This document shows positions 35,745-43,178 of a DNA stretch of 64,000 nt, piece by piece (the stretch's first letter is position 1; each line of letters starts with the position of its first letter). The DNA is from Akkermansia muciniphila (GTDB lineage: Bacteria; Verrucomicrobiota; Verrucomicrobiia; Verrucomicrobiales; Akkermansiaceae). The notes beneath the pieces were generated by a model. That model saw only the letters and a program-made list of their open reading frames with translations, had not been told where the DNA came from and did no database searches. The stretch is taken from assembly GCA_945873305.1 (NCBI GenBank), contig CAMCCX010000001.1:42498-106497 (forward strand), read 5' to 3'. Both the position numbers and the translations under genes were made by a program.

Positions 35745-36203
35745 TCACTCCGAGCTTCCGGCTTGAAAGCTGACGTTTGAGATTTTCGCGCGGCTCAGGG
35801 CGTCGAGAACATCAACCACCCTTTCATAGCGCGCAAGGTCGTTGGCGTAAATGGTCACCAGCACTTCGGATTTCGAGGCGTCGCTGCTTTCCCGCAGTTG
35901 GTTCAGGTTGCTGGCGAATTCCGGCAGTAGCTTGGCCTCCGGGGTGTCGAGCGGGTCGTCATTGAGATAGACTTGGCCGTCGTCCTCGATGCGGACGGCG
36001 ATTTCGTCCGGAGTGACGATCCCTTCCTTGAGTTCCACCGTGCCGGGCAGCTTGGTGACATGGGCGTTTTCCACCTGGATGTCACTGGCTTGGACGATGA
36101 AGAAAAGCAGGATGACGAAGACCACGTCGATCATCGGCGCGATCTGGAAGCCGAGGTTGACTTCGGCGTTGGCCTTCCGGCGGTGACGGCGGTTTCGTTT
36201 CAT
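35745..36203 (-). CDS. ExbD/TolR-family proton channel subunit (second copy)
   Basis: This 152-aa protein starts with a strongly basic cytoplasmic tail (MKRNRRHRRKANAEV), then the channel helix with LGFQIAPMIDVVFVILLFFI, where the Asp of PMID is conserved. The periplasmic domain has the typical EIAVRIEDDGQVYLNDDPLD and a closing DLARYERVVDVLDALSRAKI. It is 7 bp from the preceding exbD, so two different ExbD proteins are made side by side. Two ExbD paralogues often form the heterodimer inside one ExbB pentamer; that is inference here. Confidence 0.92.
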   Translation of the reverse strand: MKRNRRHRRKANAEVNLGFQIAPMIDVVFVILLFFIVQASDIQVENAHVTKLPGTVELKEGIVTPDEIAVRIEDDGQVYLNDDPLDTPEAKLLPEFASNLNQLRESSDASKSEVLVTIYANDLARYERVVDVLDALSRAKISNVSFQAGSSE

Positions 36204-36210
36204 GGGCGGG

Positions 36211-36645
36211 TCACTTGTTGGAGGAGGCGAAGGCGATGTCGGCGATGCCGGCTTCCCCGATGAGGTTCATGATTCGCTGGATCTCGCCGGCGGGCACGGC
36301 GGCGTCGCCGCGGACCACGATGCGGAGCTTGTCGTCGCGCTTGTGACTTTCCTGGAGGATGGGAACGACGTCGGGCCAGTTGTTATATTCGCGGTCGTCC
36401 ACGACGAGGATGCCCTTGTTGGATTTGGCGTCGAAACGGACGTTCACGGCCATTTCGTGCTTGGCCATTTCCGGCTCGCGCGCCTTCGCGTTGGGCGACA
36501 CTGGCAGGACGATGTTCTTGTCCACTTTGAGCACCTCGGCGGAGGTGATCATGACGAAGAACACGAGCAGCACGAGCAGCACGTCGATCATCGGAGCGAT
36601 CTGGAACTCAGGTTCCCCGTCTCCACCACCACCACCACCGGCCAT
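36211..36645 (-). CDS. ExbD/TolR-family proton channel subunit (first copy)
   Basis: This 144-aa protein begins with a Gly-rich start (MAGGGGGGDG) and the motif FQIAPMIDVLLVLLVFFVMI, containing the conserved Asp. The periplasmic domain has MAVNVRFDAKSNKGILVVDD and ends RIMNLIGEAGIADIAFASSNK-like, as ExbD does. It is 46 bp downstream of the first exbB and 7 bp upstream of the second exbD. Confidence 0.92.
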   Translation of the reverse strand: MAGGGGGGDGEPEFQIAPMIDVLLVLLVFFVMITSAEVLKVDKNIVLPVSPNAKAREPEMAKHEMAVNVRFDAKSNKGILVVDDREYNNWPDVVPILQESHKRDDKLRIVVRGDAAVPAGEIQRIMNLIGEAGIADIAFASSNK

Positions 36646-36691
36646 AGGATCAGTTAATTAAAGGGTTGTTAATAAAGAGGCGGAGCGAGGC

Positions 36692-37471
36692 TCAGCCTTC
36701 GGGGGCTTGGACCCAGTTCGGCAAGGCCGCGTAGGTCTCTTCCTGGCCGACGTCGGCGTCCTTCAGGTAATCGTAAGGCGCGTTGCGGAACAGGTGTTCG
36801 GTTTCTTCGTGAAGATGATGGACCGCTCCCTGCAATTTGTTGCGCAGGAAATAGAAGGCCATGAACGCGGGGATGGCGACCAGCAGTCCGGTGGCGGTGG
36901 CGACGAGCACCTCGCCGATGTGGCCGGCGAGTTCGCCCACGCCGCTGGAAAGTCCGGCGGTGCCGAGGCTGCCGAAGGCTCCCTTCATCCCGCCGACGGT
37001 TCCGAGCAGTCCGATCATCGGCGCGCAAACCCCGATAACTGACAGATAGTTGATGCGGGTTTGGAGGGTGGAGTTCACTTTTTCAACGGTGGAGTAGAGC
37101 GCGTCCTCGGTGGCTTCCTTGCCGTAGCCGACGGAGCCGAGACCGGCGCGCATCACTTCGGCGAAGGGGCTGAAGCTCGCTTTCATCGCTTGATAGGCGC
37201 CCACGTAGTCGCCGGCGCGGAACAGGTCCTGCGCCATGGTGACGTCTTCCTGTGGCGTCATTTTCTTGCTGTTGGTGCGCAACCAGATGTCGATGATCAG
37301 CCAGACCATGCCGATGGAGAACAACAACAAGAGGTGCATGACCCAACCGCCTTCGAGGTAGGTGTCGATGAGGGTTTTCTTGGTGACGCCGGCTTTGGCT
37401 TCAGCTCCGAAGGCAGTCATCGGAAGCAACACGAGAGCGGCGTAGACGCCCTTTTGGATGGTGTTTTTCAT
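36692..37471 (-). CDS. ExbB/TolQ/MotA-family channel subunit (first copy)
   Basis: This 259-aa protein carries a signal-like start (GVYAALVLLPMTAFGAEAKA), then TM1 (GGWVMHLLLLFSIGMVWLII), and the pore pair INYLSVIGVCAPMIGLLGTV and VLVATATGLLVAIPAFMAFY. The APMIGLLGTVGGM and TGLLVAIPA motifs are the ExbB signature. The start at 37471 fits the family; the longer frame to 37975 is upstream shadow. It heads the exbB-exbD-exbD cluster. The second exbB at 33217 is a clear paralogue. Confidence 0.93.
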   Translation of the reverse strand: MKNTIQKGVYAALVLLPMTAFGAEAKAGVTKKTLIDTYLEGGWVMHLLLLFSIGMVWLIIDIWLRTNSKKMTPQEDVTMAQDLFRAGDYVGAYQAMKASFSPFAEVMRAGLGSVGYGKEATEDALYSTVEKVNSTLQTRINYLSVIGVCAPMIGLLGTVGGMKGAFGSLGTAGLSSGVGELAGHIGEVLVATATGLLVAIPAFMAFYFLRNKLQGAVHHLHEETEHLFRNAPYDYLKDADVGQEETYAALPNWVQAPEG

Positions 37472-37515
37472 GGTGTGTGTGGTGTGATTTTGAATGGGAA
37501 AAGGAGACGGGGAAA

Positions 37516-38394
37516 TCATTTCAAGCTTTCTAGCCGCTTGCGGGCTTCCTCGGCGACCAAGGTTCCGGTCGCCTCCCGGAGGGACGAGTTGAGAAGGGCG
37601 ACGGCTTCCTCGCGGCGGTCGAGGGTGACGAGGAATTCCGCGGCCCTGAGCTCGGCGACGCTGTTGAGAACCATGCCGCCTGACGGATAGATGCAGGGAA
37701 CCATGAGATAGGCTTCGAGGGCGGCGGCATTCTGTTGGAGGGCTTTGGCCGGGTCCGGGTCGCGCTTCAGTTCGCTGAGAAGGTTGCCGCGGTAGAAGGC
37801 CGCGTAGGCACAGACATCGGCTGGCAGGTTGTCGGTGGTGAGGTCGCCGAGGGCGACTTGGCGGTCCTCGGCGCTGGTGGAAGCGGGGAGGAGCAGGGCC
37901 TTGCCGAGCGAAACGAAGGGATCGATGCCTTGGGCGGGCGTGGCGTCGGAGATTTCCTTGCCGATCTCGACGCACTTGGCGGAATTTCCGTTCACCGCGT
38001 GGGCGACGAGCGAGGCGCGGGCGGCGTCGAGCCAGAAATTCCCGGGAATCTTGGCGGTGATGCGTTGCGCGGCGACGATGGGTTCGAGCAGCTTGAGCGC
38101 GTCGGCCGGTTTGCCCATCAGCAACAGGGCGATCCCCGGATTGAGCTCGGCGGGTTTCTCACCGAACACGTGGTCGGCCATGGCGAGCGGGAAGGACTGC
38201 CCGGGAGTGAAACTCTCGAAGGCGGCGGTGATGGTGAGCTTGTCACCTTGCAGCGCCACGGAGGAAATCGGCACCGAGCGGCCGTTCTGGAAGACGATGC
38301 GGATCGGTTCCGCAGCGCTTGCCCATGACAGTGGCAAGGTGGCGGCCGCGCATGCCAGCAGGGCTGACCGGAATGTGTGCGAGGGAAGCATCAT
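37516..38394 (-). CDS. Secreted protein of unknown function in the ExbBD block
   Basis: This 292-aa product has a signal peptide (RSALLACAAATLPLSWASAA). An N-terminal beta region (IRIVFQNGRSVPISSVALQG, then DKLTITAAFESF) is followed by helical, TPR-like sequence from about residue 80 (GIALLLMGKPADALKLLEPI, CAYAAFYRGNLLSELKRDPD, LRAAEFLVTLDRREEAVALL). I do not recognise the family. It is 12 bp after the 978-aa TPR gene and 44 bp before exbB, so it is very likely co-transcribed with both. Confidence 0.75.
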   Translation of the reverse strand: MMLPSHTFRSALLACAAATLPLSWASAAEPIRIVFQNGRSVPISSVALQGDKLTITAAFESFTPGQSFPLAMADHVFGEKPAELNPGIALLLMGKPADALKLLEPIVAAQRITAKIPGNFWLDAARASLVAHAVNGNSAKCVEIGKEISDATPAQGIDPFVSLGKALLLPASTSAEDRQVALGDLTTDNLPADVCAYAAFYRGNLLSELKRDPDPAKALQQNAAALEAYLMVPCIYPSGGMVLNSVAELRAAEFLVTLDRREEAVALLNSSLREATGTLVAEEARKRLESLK

Positions 38395-38406
38395 GGGTGG
38401 GGAAAA

Positions 38407-41343
38407 TTACTTGGCTAACTCGACGGCCTTCTTGGCGCGCGCGGTGTTCTTGAGTTTCGGGTTGGCGGCGAGCGCCTTGAGCGTTTCGTCGGCGAGGGTG
38501 GTGTCACCCAGGTCGGTCGCGGTTTCATAGGCCTGCCAGTAGGCTTCGGCGCAGACGTCGGGGACGCTTTGATAGGCGATGTAAACCCGCTGGTAAGTGC
38601 CGTGGGCTTTCTTGAGCAACTCGGCCTTGGCGTCCGCACCCGCGGCCTTGTCGGCTTGCGTGCGGTAGATCCGGGCCAAAATGAGATAGGCTTTCCCCGC
38701 CGATTCGCCGCGGAACATTTTGTCGCCGACGACCTCGAGGGCGAGCTTCTCGGCGGGCTCGAACTGGCCGAGCGCGGCGAGCGCCTCGAGTTTGCCGAGG
38801 GTGGTTTCCTTGAAGCGGGACATGCCGGGATTGGTGTCCAAGGCGGTTTCGAAAATTTTCAACGCCGCATCCGGCTGCTTGCGCGCCATGGCGATGTAGC
38901 CCAGACCGACGGGGCCGGCGTCGGCGAACATGCCGTCCTTGTAGCGCTCGACGAGCCGTTTGAACATGGCTTCCGCCTCGTCCAGGCTGCCGAGCTTGAG
39001 CAGAATGTCGCCGGAGACGGAGAGCAGCGCGGGGCTGAGGACCGACGGGTCCTTGGCGTTGATGGTGGCGATGCCTTTCAGATAGAGATCCGAGCGGTCG
39101 GCGCGCTTTAACAGTTGGGCGAGGCGGGCGCGGGCGTAGTAGAGCCGGGCGTTGGTGGTCGCGTTTTCCTGGGTGCCGATCGCTTTGTTGAGGATGTCGA
39201 CGAGCTGTTTGTCCAGGGCGTCGATGTCGACCTCCGCCGCTTTCTTGCGCGGGACGAGGGTTTTGACCATCTCGTCGATGAGGAACTCGACTTGCTCGGC
39301 GGACGGGTTGGCGACTCGGGATTTGAGGGCGTTGGCGAGCATTTCGGCCGCTTCCGCGCCTTTGCCTTCGCGGGCTTTCATTTTGGCGACCCACGAGGCG
39401 GAAAGCAGGGCCAGCGAGCTGTCCGGCTTGCGTTGGAGAAACTCGCTGTGGAGCGCGGCGATGGCGGCGTAGTCCTTGTTGCCGGAGAGCATCGTGGTGG
39501 CGGAATCCAGCGCGTATTGAATCACGTCGTCGGAACTATCAGACCAAACGGCGTTCTTGTAGGCGTCGAGCGCGAGCTTTTGGAACTTCACCAGCTCGTC
39601 GGGCTTGTCGGAGGTTTTTTTCTTATAAGTGTCGGCAAGCAGGCAATACATCGAGCCCGCGGAGGTGTCGTCGGGATGCTGGCCGAGGAAGTTGGACAGG
39701 TCCTTGATGATCTTGTCGGACTGGTCCACGTCCTTGTCATTGAAGTCGATGAACGAGAGCCGGTAGCGCATGTCGCCGGCGTAGCGGCCGTCCGGGAATT
39801 TGGAGAGGTATTCTTTGCAGGACTTGAGGGTTTCCTTGTAATTGTTCGTCAGGAAATTCGACATCGCCACGTAGTACATGGCGTTTTCCGCCAGCGGGCT
39901 GTTGGGGAAGTTCTTGAGGAACTTGGTGAAAATGGGAGTGGCTTCCTTGAAGTTGCCCTCTTGGAAAATCGCCAGTCCTTGGAAGAAGGTGTAGCGGTCG
40001 AGACTCTCGGACTGGGGGAACTTGGTTTCGAGACTGCGATAGAACTTGCCGACTTCGGGCCAGTTTCCGCTCTGGACGAGCACCTCGCCGGCGAGCGTGC
40101 CGACTTGCTCGACATTGTCGGCATCGGGATATTTCCGCAGGTAGGCGTCGCAGAGGACTTTGATCTCGGGGATGTTCTTGAGCTTGTTGAGAATGACGAT
40201 TTCCGCGTAAGCGGCGGCTTTGGCGTCGGGCGCGGAGGCGTATTTGTTGCGGAGCGTGCGGAAGCAGACCAGGGCTTCCTCGTGGCGGTCAAGGTAGTAG
40301 AGGCAGCGGCCGCGGCGCATCAGCAGGGCGGCGTCCAGATCGGCCTTTTCCTCGACGGCGACCAGCGCTTTCTCGGCCAATTCGATGGCGGGCTTGAGAT
40401 TGCCGACCAATTCGGAAGCGGAGGAGCGTTGGCCGAGCGGCTTGGTCTTTTCCAGTTCGACGCGGGCTTCGAGGATTTTCAAATCCTTGCGCTGGGCATC
40501 CAGAGCGGTTTTCTGGATCTCCACGATCTGGCTGCGCGGCGGGACGGACCGGTAAATCACGAGCGCCGACTCGTAGGCTTGGGCTCCCACCAGTTCGTCG
40601 CCACGGACGATGACCTGGTTGGCATACCAAGCGAGCGCGTCGCGCACTCCAGCCTGGTTGCTCAGGCGGTCCAGATAGAGAATGAGGTCTTCGATTTTGC
40701 CGATGTCGGCGAGCAGCCCGATGACTTCCACCGCGGCGGTGGTCTGTTGGGGCGAGCGGATGTCCGAGCCCATCAGGCTCTTGAAAACGACGAGGGCTTC
40801 CTCGCGTTTGCCGAGGTCGTTATACACCTGGCCGAGCCAGAGACCGGCTTCCGAGCGGAATTTCGGGTCTTGCGCGGCGAGCTTGAGCGCCTCGATGGCG
40901 CGCTCTTTTTTCTCCGGCGTGGCTTGATCGATGCACGCGCGGCCGACCCCCAGATAGCTGCGGCTGGCGTATTCGCCTTTGGGAAATCTTTTCAAATAGT
41001 CGGTGAATCCGGCTTCGGCCTCGACCGGCTTGGCGGCCAGCAGGTTTCCCAGACCGATATTGAAATAAAGGAGCTCCAAGGGCGCATCCTTGTTAGGACC
41101 GAGGGCTTTGAGCAGTTCTTCGATTTTGGCGACTGCTGTGAGATAATCTTTTGCTGCAAAAGCGGCTTCGGCCTCGCCGAAGAGGCGGTTCAAAGTCGCC
41201 GGGGCGACAGGCGCCGCCGGAGCGGCCGGAGGTTCCTGGGCTTCCACGCGGGATACCGGGATGACGCCGAGGAGGGAACAAGCCAAAAGCGCGGACCATC
41301 GCGCGGAAATTTGACGGGATTTTCTGTGGTTTTTTAGCGTCAT
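38407..41343 (-). CDS. Large secreted TPR-repeat protein, first gene of the ExbBD block
   Basis: This 978-aa protein starts with a long signal peptide (basic MTLKNHRKSRQ, then WSALLACSLLGVIPVSRVEA). The mature part is a continuous TPR solenoid with units such as LELLYFNIGLGNLLAAKPVE, ASRSYLGVGRACIDQATPEK, LDRYTFFQGLAIFQEGNFKE and NAMYYVAMSNFLTNNYKETL, plus weaker repeats to the end. I start at 41343 because it places the basic and hydrophobic parts of the signal peptide correctly; a Met at 41376 is possible. It is the first gene of the co-directional run and resembles periplasmic scaffold proteins of Tol-Pal or gliding machines. Function is inferred from context only. Confidence 0.8.
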   Translation of the reverse strand: MTLKNHRKSRQISARWSALLACSLLGVIPVSRVEAQEPPAAPAAPVAPATLNRLFGEAEAAFAAKDYLTAVAKIEELLKALGPNKDAPLELLYFNIGLGNLLAAKPVEAEAGFTDYLKRFPKGEYASRSYLGVGRACIDQATPEKKERAIEALKLAAQDPKFRSEAGLWLGQVYNDLGKREEALVVFKSLMGSDIRSPQQTTAAVEVIGLLADIGKIEDLILYLDRLSNQAGVRDALAWYANQVIVRGDELVGAQAYESALVIYRSVPPRSQIVEIQKTALDAQRKDLKILEARVELEKTKPLGQRSSASELVGNLKPAIELAEKALVAVEEKADLDAALLMRRGRCLYYLDRHEEALVCFRTLRNKYASAPDAKAAAYAEIVILNKLKNIPEIKVLCDAYLRKYPDADNVEQVGTLAGEVLVQSGNWPEVGKFYRSLETKFPQSESLDRYTFFQGLAIFQEGNFKEATPIFTKFLKNFPNSPLAENAMYYVAMSNFLTNNYKETLKSCKEYLSKFPDGRYAGDMRYRLSFIDFNDKDVDQSDKIIKDLSNFLGQHPDDTSAGSMYCLLADTYKKKTSDKPDELVKFQKLALDAYKNAVWSDSSDDVIQYALDSATTMLSGNKDYAAIAALHSEFLQRKPDSSLALLSASWVAKMKAREGKGAEAAEMLANALKSRVANPSAEQVEFLIDEMVKTLVPRKKAAEVDIDALDKQLVDILNKAIGTQENATTNARLYYARARLAQLLKRADRSDLYLKGIATINAKDPSVLSPALLSVSGDILLKLGSLDEAEAMFKRLVERYKDGMFADAGPVGLGYIAMARKQPDAALKIFETALDTNPGMSRFKETTLGKLEALAALGQFEPAEKLALEVVGDKMFRGESAGKAYLILARIYRTQADKAAGADAKAELLKKAHGTYQRVYIAYQSVPDVCAEAYWQAYETATDLGDTTLADETLKALAANPKLKNTARAKKAVELAK

Positions 41344-41419
41344 ACAGACAGTCGTCAAAAGGGAGACCACGGCCATAGACGTGTCAAGCCGGATTATTTC
41401 CGGCTTGATTAGGGACGCG

Positions 41420-42694
41420 CTACCCGAGTGCGAGGTCGAGCGCGTGAATCGCGTGGTCGATCTCGCCGAGGTGAGTGGCGAGCGGCGGCATGAGGACGAT
41501 GGTGTCCAAAATCGGCCGGGTGAGCAGGCCGTGGGCGCGGGCGGCGAGGCAGATCGCCTCGCCGAAACGCTCGCCGGGCGGGAATTTCCCGCCATCCGGA
41601 CGGCGGAGCTCGATGCCGGCGATGAAGCCGCATTGGCGGATTTCGTGAACCAGCGGGTGGCGGGATTTCAAATCCGCGAGGCCGGTGGCGAGGCGGGCGA
41701 TTTTTTCCGGCAGCTGACTGAGGGTTTTTTCCTGCTCGAAAACGTCGAGGCTGGCCAGGGCCGCGGCGCAGCCTAACGGATTCGCGGTGTAGCTATGGCC
41801 GTAGTAAAAGGCGCGGTCCGCGGCACCGAGGAAGGCGTCGTAGATTTTCCCGCTGGTGAGCGTGGCGGCGAGCGGCAAATAACCGCCGGTGAGACCCTTG
41901 GCGAGGCAGAGGAAATCCGGGACCACGGCCTCGCGCTGGCAGGCGAACATTTCCCCGCTGCGGCCGAAGCCGGTCATGACTTCGTCGAGGATGAGATGGA
42001 CGCCGTTTTCATCACACCACTGCCGCAGCTCGGCGAGCATGCCGGCAGGCCACGGGCGCATCTCGTTGACTCCTTGGATCAGCGGCTCGATGACGACGCC
42101 GGCGATGGTTTGAGCGGAAATTTCGCGAAGCTCGTCCATCGATCCGACGTGCTGGACGGGATATCCGCTGCCGCGGAAACGTTCGAAAAACCGCCCCACC
42201 CCGCCGAGCGAGGCCGCACCGAGGGTGTCGCCGTGGTAGCCGTTGGAAAAAGCGACGAAGCCGCTGCGCGCGGCTTGGCCGGTTTGCTGGCGGTATTGCA
42301 CGGCCATTTTCAAAGCGCACTCGACGGCGGTCGAGCCGTCGTCGGAGAAAAAAACGCGCTCCAATGTCCGCTCCGGGAAAAACCCGCAAAGCCGTTCCGC
42401 CAGCTCGCCCGCTAACGGATGGGTGAAGCCGAGAAACGACGTGTGCGCGACTTTCCCCAGCTGCTCCTGGATCGCCGCGTTGATCGCCGGGTGGGCGTGG
42501 CCGTGGATGTTAGTCCAGATTGAGGAGTTGCCATCCAGATAGCGCCGCCCCTCGGAATCCCACAACCACGAGCCCGCGCCGCGGACTAACACCAGCGGCT
42601 CGTGGCCGCGCCCACACCACTCGGCCTGCCGCGTGAACGGATGCCAGCAGTGGGCTTGATCGCCCTCGATCCATCGGCGGGTATCCTCTCGCAT
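41420..42694 (-). CDS. bioA: Adenosylmethionine-8-amino-7-oxononanoate aminotransferase
   Basis: This 424-aa fold-type I PLP aminotransferase makes 7,8-diaminopelargonate in biotin synthesis, normally using S-adenosylmethionine as amino donor. The BioA start motif HCWHPFTRQAEW is followed by GSWLWDSEGRRYLDGNSSIW, FFSDDGSTAVECALKMA, HLILDEVMTGFGRSG (Asp237) and the PLP lysine at 266 in LCLAKGLTGGYLPLAATLT. The N-terminal WHPFT motif separates BioA from other class III aminotransferases. Other bio genes are not in the window. Its 3' end is 76 bp from the start of the TPR gene on the same strand. Confidence 0.93.
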   Translation of the reverse strand: MREDTRRWIEGDQAHCWHPFTRQAEWCGRGHEPLVLVRGAGSWLWDSEGRRYLDGNSSIWTNIHGHAHPAINAAIQEQLGKVAHTSFLGFTHPLAGELAERLCGFFPERTLERVFFSDDGSTAVECALKMAVQYRQQTGQAARSGFVAFSNGYHGDTLGAASLGGVGRFFERFRGSGYPVQHVGSMDELREISAQTIAGVVIEPLIQGVNEMRPWPAGMLAELRQWCDENGVHLILDEVMTGFGRSGEMFACQREAVVPDFLCLAKGLTGGYLPLAATLTSGKIYDAFLGAADRAFYYGHSYTANPLGCAAALASLDVFEQEKTLSQLPEKIARLATGLADLKSRHPLVHEIRQCGFIAGIELRRPDGGKFPPGERFGEAICLAARAHGLLTRPILDTIVLMPPLATHLGEIDHAIHALDLALG

Positions 42695-42864
42695 GCCGCG
42701 AGAATGGAGATCGCGCGGCCGACTTCAACCCGCAATCGGCATGTGACCAATAGGTCGCCAGAAATTGCTTGAACTCATCTGTGATAAATGTTGAATTAGC
42801 GACCCTTGCGAAAGTCCGCGCGTCATGGCGTGCGGGTGGAAACAGGGAAAACAAAATTCCGGAT

Positions 42865-42899
42865 TCACGGCAAGCGCCGCCCCCCAGCGCTTGCCGTGA
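42865..42899. repeat. 13-bp stem hairpin upstream of bioA
   Basis: Perfect arms TCACGGCAAGCGC and GCGCTTGCCGTGA enclose a C-rich 9-nt loop. It lies in the 484-bp gene-free stretch between bioA and dnaE2. It has no T-tract on either side. It may be unrelated to the two REP-like elements to its right, although all three contain runs of five or six C. Confidence 0.7.
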
Positions 42900-42908
42900 G
42901 CGGGTAGT

Positions 42909-42964
42909 CTCCCCCCAAAACAGTCGGCGGAGGTTGCGGGGTCCCCCTTCAACCTCCGCCGACT
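42909..42964. repeat. REP-like hairpin element, copy 1
   Basis: The element begins CTCCCCCCAAAACA and continues into a 15-bp stem, AGTCGGCGGAGGTTG paired with CAACCTCCGCCGACT, around a C-rich loop containing TCCCCCTT. Copy 2 is at 43104-43158 with the same order of parts. On the minus strand the stem is followed by CTGTTTTGGGGGG, so a terminator role for dnaE2 is also possible. Confidence 0.75.
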
Positions 42965-43103
42965 CGGCGGGTGAGGGACTCGGATTTCTGAATACAAACG
43001 ATGGTTGCTACGCGATCACGTCATGGCTCATGGCCGGAAATGGGATACATCTTGTGTGTCGCTGCTGTCACATCCCCCCCAAAGTGACGCGGACCACGGC
43101 ACA

Positions 43104-43158
43104 CTCCCCCCAAAACAAGTCGGCGGATGTTGTAGGTTCCCCCTTCAACATCCGCCGA
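43104..43158. repeat. REP-like hairpin element, copy 2
   Basis: It has the same CTCCCCCCAAAACA lead and TTCCCCCTT loop as copy 1. The stem is TCGGCGGATGTTG paired with CAACATCCGCCGA. The stem differs from copy 1 by a compensated pair (GGAGG/CCTCC versus GGATG/CATCC), which keeps the pairing intact. It ends 20 bp before the dnaE2 stop. The rest of the 42695-43178 stretch holds no gene I can support; a fragment CATCCCCCCCAAAGTGAC at 43071 resembles the lead alone. Confidence 0.75.
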
Positions 43159-43178
43159 TGACGTTTTAAGGCCGATCC

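Noticed and set aside
42909..43158. Integron attC sites
   Set aside because: The hairpins lack the RYYYAAC and GTTRRRY core boxes in the required positions, no integrase is present, and the intervening DNA is not a cassette gene.
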